From: a virus
Virus record (IMG/VR): IMGVR_UViG_3300010885_088860
Location: 1-58,532 of that record
Strand: one strand, 5' to 3'
Length of the DNA: 58,532 nt
Of the stretch, positions 37,301 through 43,601 are shown one piece after another (position 1 is the first letter of the stretch; the number at the start of each line of letters is the position of its first letter). The notes below the pieces were generated by a model. The model did no database searches and had not been told where the DNA came from. It was given only the letters and a program-made list of their open reading frames with translations. Made by a program: the position numbers and the translations under genes.

Positions 37301-38925
37301 CTGGCACAGTACTGGGCACCAATAACTGCGCGGCCACCATCAATGCCGTTGGCAATGGCTGGTACCTGTGTCGCATCACGGGGCTGGTGCAGCATGATCT
37401 GGCACCCAGTCTGCAGGAACTGGCCGGTTTGTTCTGGAACAGTCCCAACAGCGTCTGGGCTCTGAACAATCTGAATCTGGTCAATGTTGAAAACTATCGG
37501 GTAGCAATTCGCACCATACTTGGCGCCGACGATCACTATGCTGGCGACGGTGCCAGCGGCGTACTGGTGTTTGGCGCCCAGCTTGAGCTGGGCGACATCA
37601 TCTGGCAGGAATTGAGCGATCTTCGTTATATACGCACCCGAGGTCAGATTGGCACCGTGCTGGGTTACACGGCCATGCCCCAGGACGCCGACGGCGTCTG
37701 GGCCACGGATTCAGTGTTGCGTGGTTTAGTTGACTCCAAGACCCCAGCCGACGCTCAGAGTCTCACCGATACCCTGACTCTGATTGGTAGCTATGCGCCC
37801 GCGCAAGATCGCGTGGGCGTTGGCGATGGTCTGAGATTTTCCTGGTACGATCAGGAAAATGACAACATCACAGTGACCGATTCCACGCAGTTCTTGAAAC
37901 GAATATTCAGAACCTTTACTGAACCACAGTTCACCAACGATGGTGGTTTGATAACACTTGTCAATCTGGGTCGGGACTATGCCACGGACTATTTTGCCGA
38001 GGACTATGTTAGTGTCGCCCGCGCCTTTGGTACATTTACTGTGACTGGTGTTGTCCTAACTGATACTGTAGCAACAACGGATGTGGCTACCCTGATATTG
38101 ACCTATACGCCAACATCGGTCGTCATTACTGGCGACCTCAACAATACCTGGTATGCCGGCGCTGGAGCTCTTAGCCTGAGCAGTTCTGGCACCTACTATC
38201 TGACGCCCAGTACCTCAATCACGGTGAACGCCAAGCTCTGGGGTGCCGGCGGCGGAAATAATGGGGGTTCGGCCGGCGCCGGTGGTCATGGTGCTGGCAC
38301 CATGACGCTGGTGGGTGGTGTGACCTATGCAGTAGTCGTCGGTGGGGCCGGCAGCAACAGCGCGGGGGAGGCCTCCGGCGGCGGTGGATTCAGCGGCATA
38401 TTTAGCAGCAACAGCATCAGTCAGAGTACGGTCATGCTCATGGCCGGCGGTGGCGCCGGCGGCATGGCTGACCCCAGTGGTGGGCAGGGCGGCGCCGGTG
38501 GCGGCACCGCGGGCCAGGCCGGCACGGGTTATAGTGGCAGCCCCACGGGCGGTGGCGGTGGTACCCAAAGCGCCGGTGGTGCCAGCGGCGGTAACCAGGC
38601 CACGGCTGGCTCGGCGCTGCAGGGTGGCACCACGGGCAATGCCGGGGCTGCCGGCGGCACACCCGGTGGCGGTGGTGCGGGCAGTTCCGGAAGCTGGGGC
38701 GGTAGCGGCGGTGGCGGTGGATTCTGGGGCGGCGGTGCCGGTCAGAGCAACGTCAGCCTCGCAAAGGGCCATGGTGGCGGTGGCAGCGGCTATGCCAATT
38801 CCTCCGTGGTTACCAGTGCAGTACTGACCGCGGGGTCAGGCGGCACACCAGGTAACTCTGCAGACGGCGATCGCGGGCTTGCGGGCGATCCGGGCATACA
38901 GGGCCGCGTCTGGTTGTCCCTATAA
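31399..38925 (+). CDS. Giant repetitive tail fibre with carbohydrate-binding and glycine-rich tip domains (2508 aa)
   Basis: Residues about 80-1800 are built of many degenerate units of roughly 20-25 residues with a D-x-x-x-L-L-D pattern (ALDSMQLQIDLQRAENMVTL, QSLVDVRAWQLTKPVADTAS) punctuated by a longer unit ISDGFQIEQRVNL or DDFAVQSYLNRVDSVAVLDV that recurs several times. This suits a long rod. Residues about 1830-2075 form a carbohydrate-binding-like domain (LIRTNYLPYSDSFPSWNVEN, NGWYLCRITGL, VLVFGAQLELGDIIWQE). The C-terminal 270 residues are a glycine-rich domain beginning SGTYYLTPSTSITVNAKLWG, as in other adhesins here. Two near-copies of VGVGDGLxFxWYDQExD flank the rod end. It should be the main long fibre. 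Confidence 0.85.
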   Translation: MSIFKITGSTSALIRAATTTGSALVVKVAQQRTGLAFAAQVLSSVSITKSAQVTPEFIRRVTYAPLPQGSRDLRSLQLIDDLITLLLGRNQSDVVALADVIALFRGRALLDSTVIADAINVIIIGTVYRLIDDTVLMEDLRLRLGVVLSRASATELQDALALQLQQRQRDINPVLDRLALTIDLVRQDITRLSDLTRTALGRFIPDQTQIGDINQLGIQTRYSDAAPISEALAQFMQTVRRDVVISTDVSARGATLGLKDQSATQDVLLTRSNYRRELSDLVSMRELETEISDGFRIYKQFYRFDEFATSDEFSRMVYASRSLNHEVLTLDGKSLYLELPRADDVQEFDLVSLYARLAKAEQQSLLDFATLQLGQTIAQVLNTAEVKFWILDKVAASELAAVDASARLVDKSTSDQQLLADVTTRDLGKAIADNQLLVDLLQRDVNKLIADDQLLVERASLGVSKPLSHDLFMLDADTRVSGKTLGDAQSVADVLTRDLSMLRQSLLLMQDEFVPSAGYSRAFADSTEQPSDFSTLATTLNRNHAIDLADKFLRTLSVFRVFQDPVAVEETITQISDGFQIQYQYNRQEQQDILDDIVQEFQAQRIFKELVQQLDQSNLLFGAQYNEQLQSVDALALDVALDKQHNVQPDDALQQIVALLRSEQQYVLDEILIAQARLLKLSHDAQIVDKRSLQLGLARQHALKLLSRARFDIGNSLADSTQLASAQNWYLERTNAALDVNVQDKLRLFRNFNFADDIAQDDVLIRVFDARRSFADSVSAFETATDIGDDFAVQSYLNRVDSVAVLDVFVKLFLAKRNFQHALDLLSTLNLQIQLQQSQPVLLTDASALSLVLPRVDQIFGDDRQQLQIGAAFSDAADIADTLAKSVKQLLQEQSAILDSAPRLLISLSAVDGLAALEQLTLVLLGARVIEDSVKLLDARQFIVDKTPSPDSTVFSDSTQFAVNLDRAHDVTLLDLTQLLTRVQRQFNDAVTAAETKTDVSDNFAVYSYLNRVDSIAVLDVLANLFLATRDVQDSLNTISERLLKFGATRQDSTALSDAQALSLDLLRAEALQPLDVNQLLMGTALQDSSSAQDAQSRDLLRASRDDAVLLDFNQLLVAQNLNDAQSLLDQTTLVRMSMRILAEVLLAEDARSFLVLNSATPELASALDSMQLQIDLQRAENMVTLDQTALLNARTLVDALLLQDNRSSLVLKNLTPDFNTELANALDLVQLRSVLVRNEVLTLLDLTQLLSQAQRRIDDAVSAFETQTAISDGFQIEQRVNLQNLIVQLDDAKTSSRYFRSLDDDQTMLDVRVWQLTKPVVDVLNQDDVQQRNMDKQLRDTQSLVDVRAWLLAGNLADAPSALDRIATRTVKSLSEPQSVLDVQTLLLDRAPQDTLTESDRRVWSLTKALGDIITAVDALDEIKLIGRNATLLLDTLASSDSRFFVISKLLADSTNALDLVGVGDGLVFDWYDQEFDYLTISDAATFVGTAGRVLDDAVRLTRSAGGEGDLAALRLAKPVADETPVLDSQQRSMNKLLRDTQSLVDDQQRSMNKLLRDTQSLVDVRAWQLTKPVADTASALDRTQVRSGLLRAETLTLLDLTQLLSGAQRRVDDTVSAFETQTAISDGFQIEQRVNLRDIAVLLDSIRTSSGYFRSLADVQSLLDVRVWRLTKPVVDVLNQDDVQQRNSIKGIVDAQVLVDVRTSRVTKPVADTASALDLAARNTAKSLSEAQSVLDARNLLLGRAPQDSLTGLDTRVWRLTKALGDIITAVDALDVVSLTGGKNRLVSDTITALDQKFLLIGKPSNDSLVVADIRNSFVNLQARRGAATLIPNLIRTNYLPYSDSFPSWNVENSQVIAAATTSTPTGFSTTGSTITNANLVADVFALDNPGPWYQDADLTSVINTDAADLVREDTTTGQHGIWYTVPNLVASGTNRFALAVYLKHSGRNAELRINGQCWGRFDLAAGTVLGTNNCAATINAVGNGWYLCRITGLVQHDLAPSLQELAGLFWNSPNSVWALNNLNLVNVENYRVAIRTILGADDHYAGDGASGVLVFGAQLELGDIIWQELSDLRYIRTRGQIGTVLGYTAMPQDADGVWATDSVLRGLVDSKTPADAQSLTDTLTLIGSYAPAQDRVGVGDGLRFSWYDQENDNITVTDSTQFLKRIFRTFTEPQFTNDGGLITLVNLGRDYATDYFAEDYVSVARAFGTFTVTGVVLTDTVATTDVATLILTYTPTSVVITGDLNNTWYAGAGALSLSSSGTYYLTPSTSITVNAKLWGAGGGNNGGSAGAGGHGAGTMTLVGGVTYAVVVGGAGSNSAGEASGGGGFSGIFSSNSISQSTVMLMAGGGAGGMADPSGGQGGAGGGTAGQAGTGYSGSPTGGGGGTQSAGGASGGNQATAGSALQGGTTGNAGAAGGTPGGGGAGSSGSWGGSGGGGGFWGGGAGQSNVSLAKGHGGGGSGYANSSVVTSAVLTAGSGGTPGNSADGDRGLAGDPGIQGRVWLSL
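35989..36096 (+). repeat. 54-base tandem duplication in the giant fibre gene
   Basis: Units 35989-36042 and 36043-36096 are almost identical (first differences are single bases, for example cacaca against cacgca) and encode QQRSMNKLLRDTQSLVD twice. In-frame duplication like this changes rod length by 18 residues. A related more diverged copy (QRNMDKQLRDTQSLVDVRAW) lies near 35395. Confidence 0.85.
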
Positions 38926-38928
38926 ATA
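38921..38928 (+). promoter_or_regulatory. T4-type late promoter TATAAATA (perfect)
   Basis: TATAAATAAC overlaps the stop codon of the giant fibre gene, 111 bases before the 39039 start; first of two perfect late motifs in this gap. Confidence 0.7.
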
Positions 38929-38966
38929 ACAGACCACCCTCACCCCTGGGTTGAAGCCGCCTCTGA

Positions 38967-38974
38967 TATAAATA
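38967..38974 (+). promoter_or_regulatory. T4-type late promoter TATAAATA (perfect), second copy
   Basis: TATAAATAATCGG, 38 bases after the first copy. Two perfect late promoters in tandem point to high late expression of the 39039 gene. Confidence 0.75.
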
Positions 38975-38987
38975 ATCGGAGCATGAC

Positions 38988-39003
38988 GACCAGGTGACTG
39001 GTC
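38988..39003 (+). promoter_or_regulatory. 5'-leader hairpin with GTGA loop
   Basis: GACCAG (38988-38993), GTGA, CTGGTC (38998-39003) lies within the first 30 bases of the transcript from the 38967 promoter, before an AGGAG ribosome binding site at 39027-39031. A GNRA-type loop would make it stable; it may protect an abundant late mRNA. Confidence 0.5.
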
Positions 39004-39038
39004 ACAGTTATCAGAGTTTAACAACAAGGAGTATGACA

Positions 39039-39569
39039 ATGTTGGATACCAACGAAACATTCAAACTTCGGGGCAGTGTTGACATCAAGGTCATTGGCGC
39101 CGACGGTGAAGTCAAGGACAACCGCTTCATCCCCAACCTGGTGGTTCAGACTGGCAAGAACTACATTGCTACCCGCATGATTGGTACTGCCACCAGTGTC
39201 ACCGCAGTGAGCACCACGGCCAGCGGTACCAGTTGCATGACGCACATGGGCATCGGCACTTCGAGCACCACGGCTGCCAACGCCGACACTTCCCTGGGTA
39301 CTGAAGTCACCGTGGCCGGCGATATCGCAGCCTATACCCGAGCGCCGATTGCCACCACCACGCAGACCACGGGTGTGGTTACCTATGTTGCAGTGTTTGG
39401 CGTCAACAACCCGCAGCGCACCATCACCAGCAACACCACGGCCATTACCGAAGCCGGCATCTTCAATGGCTCTACGGTGGGTACCATGCTGTGCCGCACC
39501 ACGTTCAATGCTGTGAACAAGGGCAACGACGATACCCTGCAAATCACCTGGACCATCACGGTCAGCTAA
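39039..39569 (+). CDS. Abundant late virion protein, fibre/neck type (176 aa)
   Basis: The product starts MLDTNETFKLRGSVDIKVIG and continues NRFIPNLVVQTGKNYIATRM, then SCMTHMGIGTSSTTAANADT and ends DTLQITWTITVS. This order (short N-term, VPNLVVT-GKN-IA-RM, M-IG-G-T) is one I recognise from conserved structural proteins of many marine phages, but the role is not established. Of two in-frame ATGs, 39039 has the right distance (7 bases) to AGGAG; 39033 is too close. Two perfect late promoters upstream and a strong terminator downstream make it a single-gene, highly expressed unit. Confidence 0.8.
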   Translation: MLDTNETFKLRGSVDIKVIGADGEVKDNRFIPNLVVQTGKNYIATRMIGTATSVTAVSTTASGTSCMTHMGIGTSSTTAANADTSLGTEVTVAGDIAAYTRAPIATTTQTTGVVTYVAVFGVNNPQRTITSNTTAITEAGIFNGSTVGTMLCRTTFNAVNKGNDDTLQITWTITVS

Positions 39570-39587
39570 TCGTACAGCAGTGACCTC

Positions 39588-39618
39588 CGAGGAGTGTGAG
39601 AAATCACACTCCTCGTTT
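39588..39618 (+). terminator. Rho-independent terminator
   Basis: CGAGGAGTGTGA (39588-39599), loop GAAA (39600-39603), TCACACTCCTCG (39604-39615), then TTT. A perfect 12-base stem with a GNRA loop, 18 bases after the 39039 gene. The T-run is short but the stem is very strong; it insulates the gene from the adhesin cluster. Confidence 0.85.
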
Positions 39619-39620
39619 CA

Positions 39621-39628
39621 TATAAATT
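39621..39628 (+). promoter_or_regulatory. Late-promoter-like TATAAATT
   Basis: TATAAATTAC, one base from consensus, 2 bases after the terminator and 27 bases before the 39656 start. It would start the adhesin cluster. Confidence 0.55.
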
Positions 39629-39655
39629 ACGTAGTATTTTGATGAGCAAACTGGC

Positions 39656-40012
39656 ATGGCACTGATTACAACTCGGGTTAGCACAGGCGGAACAGGCGTC
39701 ACCGTCAAGGGCACACCTCTGACCAATGCCGAGGTTGATGCCAACTTCATCAACCTCAACACCAACAAGGCCGAACTGGCAGTAAGCTCCTCGGCCACGA
39801 GCGGCTCCTTGGCCTCGGGCTATCTGTACTGGGACACCAATACAGGTATTGCCAGCATCTACTACACGGACATCAACAGCTCTCAGTGGGTCACGTTGCA
39901 GCCCAGCGCGCCCGGACATGTATTGGATACTCTGGATGGCGGTTCGGCCTGGGACACGGCCACCAGCAACGTGCTTAGTGCCTTCATCATCAACTGCGGG
40001 GGTGCTCGATAA
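39656..40012 (+). CDS. Fibre-like protein with phage tail-fibre N-terminal motif (118 aa)
   Basis: Residues 1-45 (LITTRVSTGGTGVTVKGTPL then TNAEVDANFINLNTNKAEL) form the short N-terminal motif found at the start of many phage fibre proteins. The rest, SGYLYWDTNTGIASIYYTDI and NSSQWVTLQPSAPG, is a small beta domain. The protein is too short to be a fibre by itself; it may be an adaptor that attaches the adhesins encoded next. It overlaps the following gene by one base. Confidence 0.7.
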   Translation: MALITTRVSTGGTGVTVKGTPLTNAEVDANFINLNTNKAELAVSSSATSGSLASGYLYWDTNTGIASIYYTDINSSQWVTLQPSAPGHVLDTLDGGSAWDTATSNVLSAFIINCGGAR

Positions 40013-40794
40013 TGGCACAGATACAGTTCCGTCGAGACACTGCTGCAAACTGGACTTTATACAACTCCAAACTGGCTGAGGGAGAACTTGGCTACGAAAC
40101 CGATACAGGACTGTTCAAGATTGGTCGCGACGGCACGGGCTGGAACAGTCTGCCCTATTACTACGGGCTAAGCTCTACACGGTTTTCAAACATCACCACC
40201 AGCATCACCACTACCGGCAGTAGTTCCTGGACCGTGCCAGCTGCATTGCAGGTCCTGGGTATGACCTGGCGGGTAACCCTGGTGGGCGGCGGCGGTGCCG
40301 GCGGCACCACGGGTGCCACAGCTGGTCAGGTTGGCTGCGGCGGCGGCAGTGGCGCCGTGGTGCAGGGCATCTATAGCTATGCACTTGGTCAGAACACCAT
40401 GGGGGTCTTCGTTGCAGCGGCGTCGGCGGGCGCCGGCGCCACCACCACCACCACCTACAACAGCGTGACCTTTACGGCCGGTGGCGGCGGTGCCGGCAAT
40501 GGTATTGTCAACGACGGCGGCGGCGCCGGTGGAACTGCCTCGGGCGGCAGCGTGAACATCAATGGCAACAAGGGTGACAGCGGTGGCACCATGGCCGCCG
40601 GTGTGATCTATCGAGGTGCCGGCGCAGATACGCCGCTGGGGTTTGGCGTGGGTGGCACGCCACCCGGCGCCACAGGTGCCGGCAATCCCGGTGGCAGCTA
40701 TGGAGGCGGTGGCGCCGGCGGCAACAACAAGGCCACGGCCACGGCTCGCTCTGGCGGCAGCGGTTCGCAGGGCATCATCATCATCGAGTACTAA
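40012..40794 (+). CDS. Glycine-rich adhesin with Mtd-like N-terminus, paralogue 1 (260 aa)
   Basis: Residues 3-50 (QIQFRRDTAANWTLYNSKLA then EGELGYETDTGLFKIGRDGT, WNSLPYYYG) match the N-terminal domain of the major tropism determinant type, a trimerising attachment domain. From WTVPAALQVLGMTWRVTLVG on comes a glycine-rich domain with GGGGAGG runs, ending GSQGIIIIEY. This two-part build repeats in the next two genes. Such Gly-rich domains occur at fibre tips and bind host receptors. No reverse transcriptase or template repeat is in the window, so no diversity-generating system is implied. Confidence 0.8.
   Translation: MAQIQFRRDTAANWTLYNSKLAEGELGYETDTGLFKIGRDGTGWNSLPYYYGLSSTRFSNITTSITTTGSSSWTVPAALQVLGMTWRVTLVGGGGAGGTTGATAGQVGCGGGSGAVVQGIYSYALGQNTMGVFVAAASAGAGATTTTTYNSVTFTAGGGGAGNGIVNDGGGAGGTASGGSVNINGNKGDSGGTMAAGVIYRGAGADTPLGFGVGGTPPGATGAGNPGGSYGGGGAGGNNKATATARSGGSGSQGIIIIEY
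40525..40560 (+). repeat. 36-base identical block shared with 42154-42189
   Basis: From gccggtggaactgcc to gtgaacatc the 36 bases are identical to 42154-42189 in the third paralogue, including wobble positions, though flanking parts of the two genes differ. It encodes GGTASGGSVNI. Confidence 0.85.
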
Positions 40795-40798
40795 CGAC

Positions 40799-41617
40799 AT
40801 GGCATACATAACCCTGCAGGTTCGTCGAGACACGGCCAGTAACTGGACCAGCAACAACCCCACGTTGTTGGCGGGTGAACCCGGAGTGGAAACCGATACT
40901 GGCCGACTCAAGATCGGCAATGGGTCCACGGCCTGGACCAGTCTGGGCTACTATGGCTACAACAGCTATCAGTATCAGCGCACCATAGAAGCCTATACCA
41001 CGGGCACCAATACCACCTGGAGCGTGCCCACGTCGCTGAGAGTCACGGGCGGTCGCTGGCGAGTAACAGTGCTGGGTGCCGGCGGAGGTGCTGGCGGAAC
41101 CACGGCGGTCGCTGGCCAAACCAGCAACGGCGGCGGTGCTGGCGGCGTCACCGTGGGCGTGTACACCTATGCCTCCGGTGTAAACAGCATGACCTACAGC
41201 GTGGGTGCTGCTGGCACAGCCGGCGCAGCCAGCGGTGCCGGTGGTGCTGGTGGTAGCAGCATCACAACCTACAATAGTGTGACCTATACCGGCAACGGCG
41301 GTGGCAATGGTGCTGTAGGTACTACGGCCAGTGGTGGCGGTACTGCTGGCTCGGGTAGCGGCGGTGTCTACAGCATTAGTGGGCAGCCCGGTGGCGGAGC
41401 CGGCACCAATGCCGCCACCAATAACTTCGACGGCCTCGGTGGCAATGCTCCCCTGGGGCTGGGCTGGGGTGGTCGAGGCCCCAGCACCGGTGCTGGGGCC
41501 GATGGTCTGGCTGGTCAGGGCTATGGCGCCGGTGGTAGCGCGGGCCGCAACGGCAGCTCGACGACGACGCGCGCCGGCGGCGCCGGCACGGGCGGCATCA
41601 TCATTATTGAATACTAG
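40799..41617 (+). CDS. Glycine-rich adhesin with Mtd-like N-terminus, paralogue 2 (272 aa)
   Basis: N-terminus LQVRRDTASNWTSNNPTLLA, GEPGVETDTGRLKIGNGSTA, WTSLGYYG; then TTWSVPTSLRVTGGRWRVTV and a glycine-rich domain ending GTGGIIIIEY. It has the same domain plan as its two neighbours but differs in length and in the loops between Gly runs. The frame is open upstream to 40616, but ATG 40799, 4 bases after the previous stop, begins the conserved domain. Together with its paralogues it probably makes alternative or mixed receptor-binding tips. Confidence 0.8.
   Translation: MAYITLQVRRDTASNWTSNNPTLLAGEPGVETDTGRLKIGNGSTAWTSLGYYGYNSYQYQRTIEAYTTGTNTTWSVPTSLRVTGGRWRVTVLGAGGGAGGTTAVAGQTSNGGGAGGVTVGVYTYASGVNSMTYSVGAAGTAGAASGAGGAGGSSITTYNSVTYTGNGGGNGAVGTTASGGGTAGSGSGGVYSISGQPGGGAGTNAATNNFDGLGGNAPLGLGWGGRGPSTGAGADGLAGQGYGAGGSAGRNGSSTTTRAGGAGTGGIIIIEY
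41249..41274 (+). repeat. 26-base identical block shared with 42061-42086
   Basis: The 26 bases beginning ggtggtagcagc and ending acctacaa are identical in paralogues 2 and 3 and encode GGSSITTYN. With the 36-base block shared by paralogues 1 and 3 this makes paralogue 3 look like a mosaic. Confidence 0.8.
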
Positions 41618-41625
41618 GATTCAAC

Positions 41626-42429
41626 ATGGCTCTGATTCAAATACAGCTACGACGTGACCTAAGTGTAAGCTGGAACACCAGCAATCCCGTGTTGGCTCAG
41701 GGTGAAATTGCGCTGGAAGAAGATACAGCAAAGTTCAAGATCGGCGACGGCAGCACGAGCTACACCAATCTGGTGAGCTATGGCAACCGTCAGTACCAGA
41801 ACACTGTAGAATTCTACAGCAGCACCGGAACCTGGACCGTACCTGTGTCATTGCGCTACACGGGCGCCACCTGGCGAGTAACCCTAGTTGGTGCCGGCGG
41901 AGCCGGAGGCGGCACGCCAGCCACGGTCAGTCACATTGGCAATGGCGGCGGCAGCGGCGGACTGGTCATTGGAACCTATACCTATGCCGCGGGTGTAACC
42001 ACCATGAGCTACAGCGTGGGCACAGGTGGCACCGGCGCGGCCAATACCGCGGGCACTGCCGGTGGTAGCAGCATCACAACCTACAACAGCACCACCTTCA
42101 CCGCCAACGGTGGCAGCGGCGGCGCCAACAGCGGCACCGTCAACGGCGGTGGTGCCGGTGGAACTGCCTCGGGCGGCAGCGTGAACATCGCAGGCTGGAC
42201 CGGCGATGGCGGCGGTGTGGCTGCCACAACCCTGGCCATATATGGAGCCGGAGCGTCGGCGCCTCGATTATTGGGCTGGGGACAGCAACTGCGGGGCGCT
42301 GCCGCCACGGGCACGGGCATCGATGCTCAGGGCTACGGTGCCGGTGGCAGCGGCGGTAAAAACGGAGCCACGGCCACGAGTCGAGCCGGCGGTGCAGGTG
42401 CGCGCGGCGCTATAATCATCGAGTACTAG
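41626..42429 (+). CDS. Glycine-rich adhesin with Mtd-like N-terminus, paralogue 3 (267 aa)
   Basis: N-terminus IQIQLRRDLSVSWNTSNPVL, AQGEIALEEDTAKFKIGDGS, YTNLVSYG; then GTWTVPVSLRYTGATWRVTL and the glycine-rich domain ending GARGAIIIEY. It shares an exact 36-base block with paralogue 1 and an exact 26-base block with paralogue 2. The start ATG is 8 bases after the previous gene. Function as for its neighbours: probable fibre-tip receptor binding. Confidence 0.8.
   Translation: MALIQIQLRRDLSVSWNTSNPVLAQGEIALEEDTAKFKIGDGSTSYTNLVSYGNRQYQNTVEFYSSTGTWTVPVSLRYTGATWRVTLVGAGGAGGGTPATVSHIGNGGGSGGLVIGTYTYAAGVTTMSYSVGTGGTGAANTAGTAGGSSITTYNSTTFTANGGSGGANSGTVNGGGAGGTASGGSVNIAGWTGDGGGVAATTLAIYGAGASAPRLLGWGQQLRGAAATGTGIDAQGYGAGGSGGKNGATATSRAGGAGARGAIIIEY
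42154..42189 (+). repeat. 36-base identical block shared with 40525-40560
   Basis: Second copy of the block described at 40525-40560, about 1.6 kb apart. It could act as a substrate for recombination between adhesin genes. Confidence 0.85.
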
Positions 42430-42430
42430 C

Positions 42431-43285
42431 ATGCCCATACTAAATTTCCCCAATAGCCCAGGTCAGGGGCAGCTCTATGTAGACAGTGACCGAGCCTGGG
42501 TATTCACGGGTTCGGTCTGGACCAACCTGGGCAGCAGAACCTCAGAATACTGGATCACGGGCGGCAGCATCGACGCCGGCTCGGCCACGAATAATTCTGC
42601 CACCATGGTGTTGTCTCAGGTACTGAGCCCCCAGGATGCTCGGCAAAGCGGTCGATACCGCCAAAGTGTGACCTTCAGCACTGCTGGCACCTATAGTCTT
42701 ACAGTACCGCCTGGCGTCAACTACTGCACAGTTGAGGTCTGGGGTGGCGGTGGCAGCGGTGGCGGCGCCAGCACCAACACCAGCCTCCCCGGCGGCAATG
42801 GCGGCGGTGCTGGCGGCTTTGCCAGTCTGATTATACGGGGCGTGCGCCCCGGCACTGTGTTTTCTAATTTTACCGTGGGCGCCAATGGCACTCAGGTTGC
42901 CATTAATACTAACGGAAACGCCGGCGGCAGCAGCTCATTCACCTACAATGGTGTGACTCTGACCGCCACGGGCGGCGCCGGCGGTGTAGCGGCTGGTGGT
43001 GGCGGTGGCAGCAGTGGCGGCACAGGTTCCATGAACATTGGTACTTTGATACCAGACGCAACTTCATCAACTGGCACCAGTGGCACAACTGGCTCCTTCG
43101 ACAGTTGTGCTGGCGCACAGATCGGTGGAACTGGTGGCGCCGCCTACAATATCAACGGTACTGGCTATGGGGGTGGTGGCACTGGCGGCGGCGTGGCCAG
43201 TCCAGGCGTTACAACCGGCGCCGCCGGTACTGCTGGTGCCATTAGATTTACGTTTGACTACAATCTCTATTACTCACTGGGCTAG
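42431..43285 (+). CDS. Glycine-rich adhesin with a different N-terminus (284 aa)
   Basis: The N-terminus ILNFPNSPGQGQLYVDSDRA with WVFTGSVWTNLG is the short strand motif seen at the start of many phage fibre proteins, not the Mtd type. A linker follows, then GTYSLTVPPGVNYCTVEVWG and a glycine-rich domain with GGAGGVAAGGGGGSSGGTGS, ending RFTFDYNLYYSLG. It starts one base after the upstream gene's stop. It is therefore a fourth adhesin joined to a different attachment module. Confidence 0.75.
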   Translation: MPILNFPNSPGQGQLYVDSDRAWVFTGSVWTNLGSRTSEYWITGGSIDAGSATNNSATMVLSQVLSPQDARQSGRYRQSVTFSTAGTYSLTVPPGVNYCTVEVWGGGGSGGGASTNTSLPGGNGGGAGGFASLIIRGVRPGTVFSNFTVGANGTQVAINTNGNAGGSSSFTYNGVTLTATGGAGGVAAGGGGGSSGGTGSMNIGTLIPDATSSTGTSGTTGSFDSCAGAQIGGTGGAAYNINGTGYGGGGTGGGVASPGVTTGAAGTAGAIRFTFDYNLYYSLG

Positions 43286-43293
43286 GAGACATC

Positions 43294-43554
43294 ATGCAGG
43301 CGCTGATCAGCAAACAGGAACCCCGCTGCACGGGCTATCGCGTGGCTCAGGTGGTGCAGGACCACGAGGTATTCATCGTGGCCGAGCCCATGCTGTTCTG
43401 GTGGCCCTGCGAGGACCATGTCGAGGCCGATGCCTACTGGTGGTGTCCTGAAACACAGGCTCTGCTGCCCATGCCTCCGCCTGAGCCCCTGCCCCTGGAC
43501 AGCGCCACTGCCACCACGGCTACCACCACGGTGTCTGGTCTGGAGTCGTTCTGA
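43294..43554 (+). CDS. Hypothetical protein (86 aa)
   Basis: The product LISKQEPRCTGYRVAQVVQD with FWWPCEDHVEADAYWWCPET and a Pro/Thr-rich end has two Trp/Cys patches (WWPCED, YWWCPE) that could form a disulfide or metal site. AGGAG lies just before the ATG. It ends the adhesin operon; a late promoter follows. I have seen small Trp-rich proteins of this type next to fibre genes but know no function. Confidence 0.65.
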   Translation: MQALISKQEPRCTGYRVAQVVQDHEVFIVAEPMLFWWPCEDHVEADAYWWCPETQALLPMPPPEPLPLDSATATTATTTVSGLESF

Positions 43555-43564
43555 TGATCTGTCC

Positions 43565-43572
43565 GATAAATA
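43565..43572 (+). promoter_or_regulatory. T4-type late promoter GATAAATA
   Basis: GATAAATAACACG lies 29 bases before the 43602 start and begins the neck-terminase transcript. Confidence 0.65.
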
Positions 43573-43601
43573 ACACGAATAATTGAACGTCGGAGTCTGG
43601 C

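Noticed and set aside
38994-39038. Earlier start for the 39039 virion gene
   Set aside because: The extra residues derive from the leader hairpin and ribosome binding site, and AGGAG fits ATG 39039.
40616-40798. Upstream extension of adhesin paralogue 2
   Set aside because: It overlaps the glycine-rich end of paralogue 1 in another frame, giving low-complexity Arg/Ala/Pro; the conserved domain starts at ATG 40799.
40012-42429. Diversity-generating retroelement suggested by the Mtd-like domains
   Set aside because: No reverse transcriptase, no template/variable repeat pair with A-specific changes and no C-type lectin domain were seen in the window.
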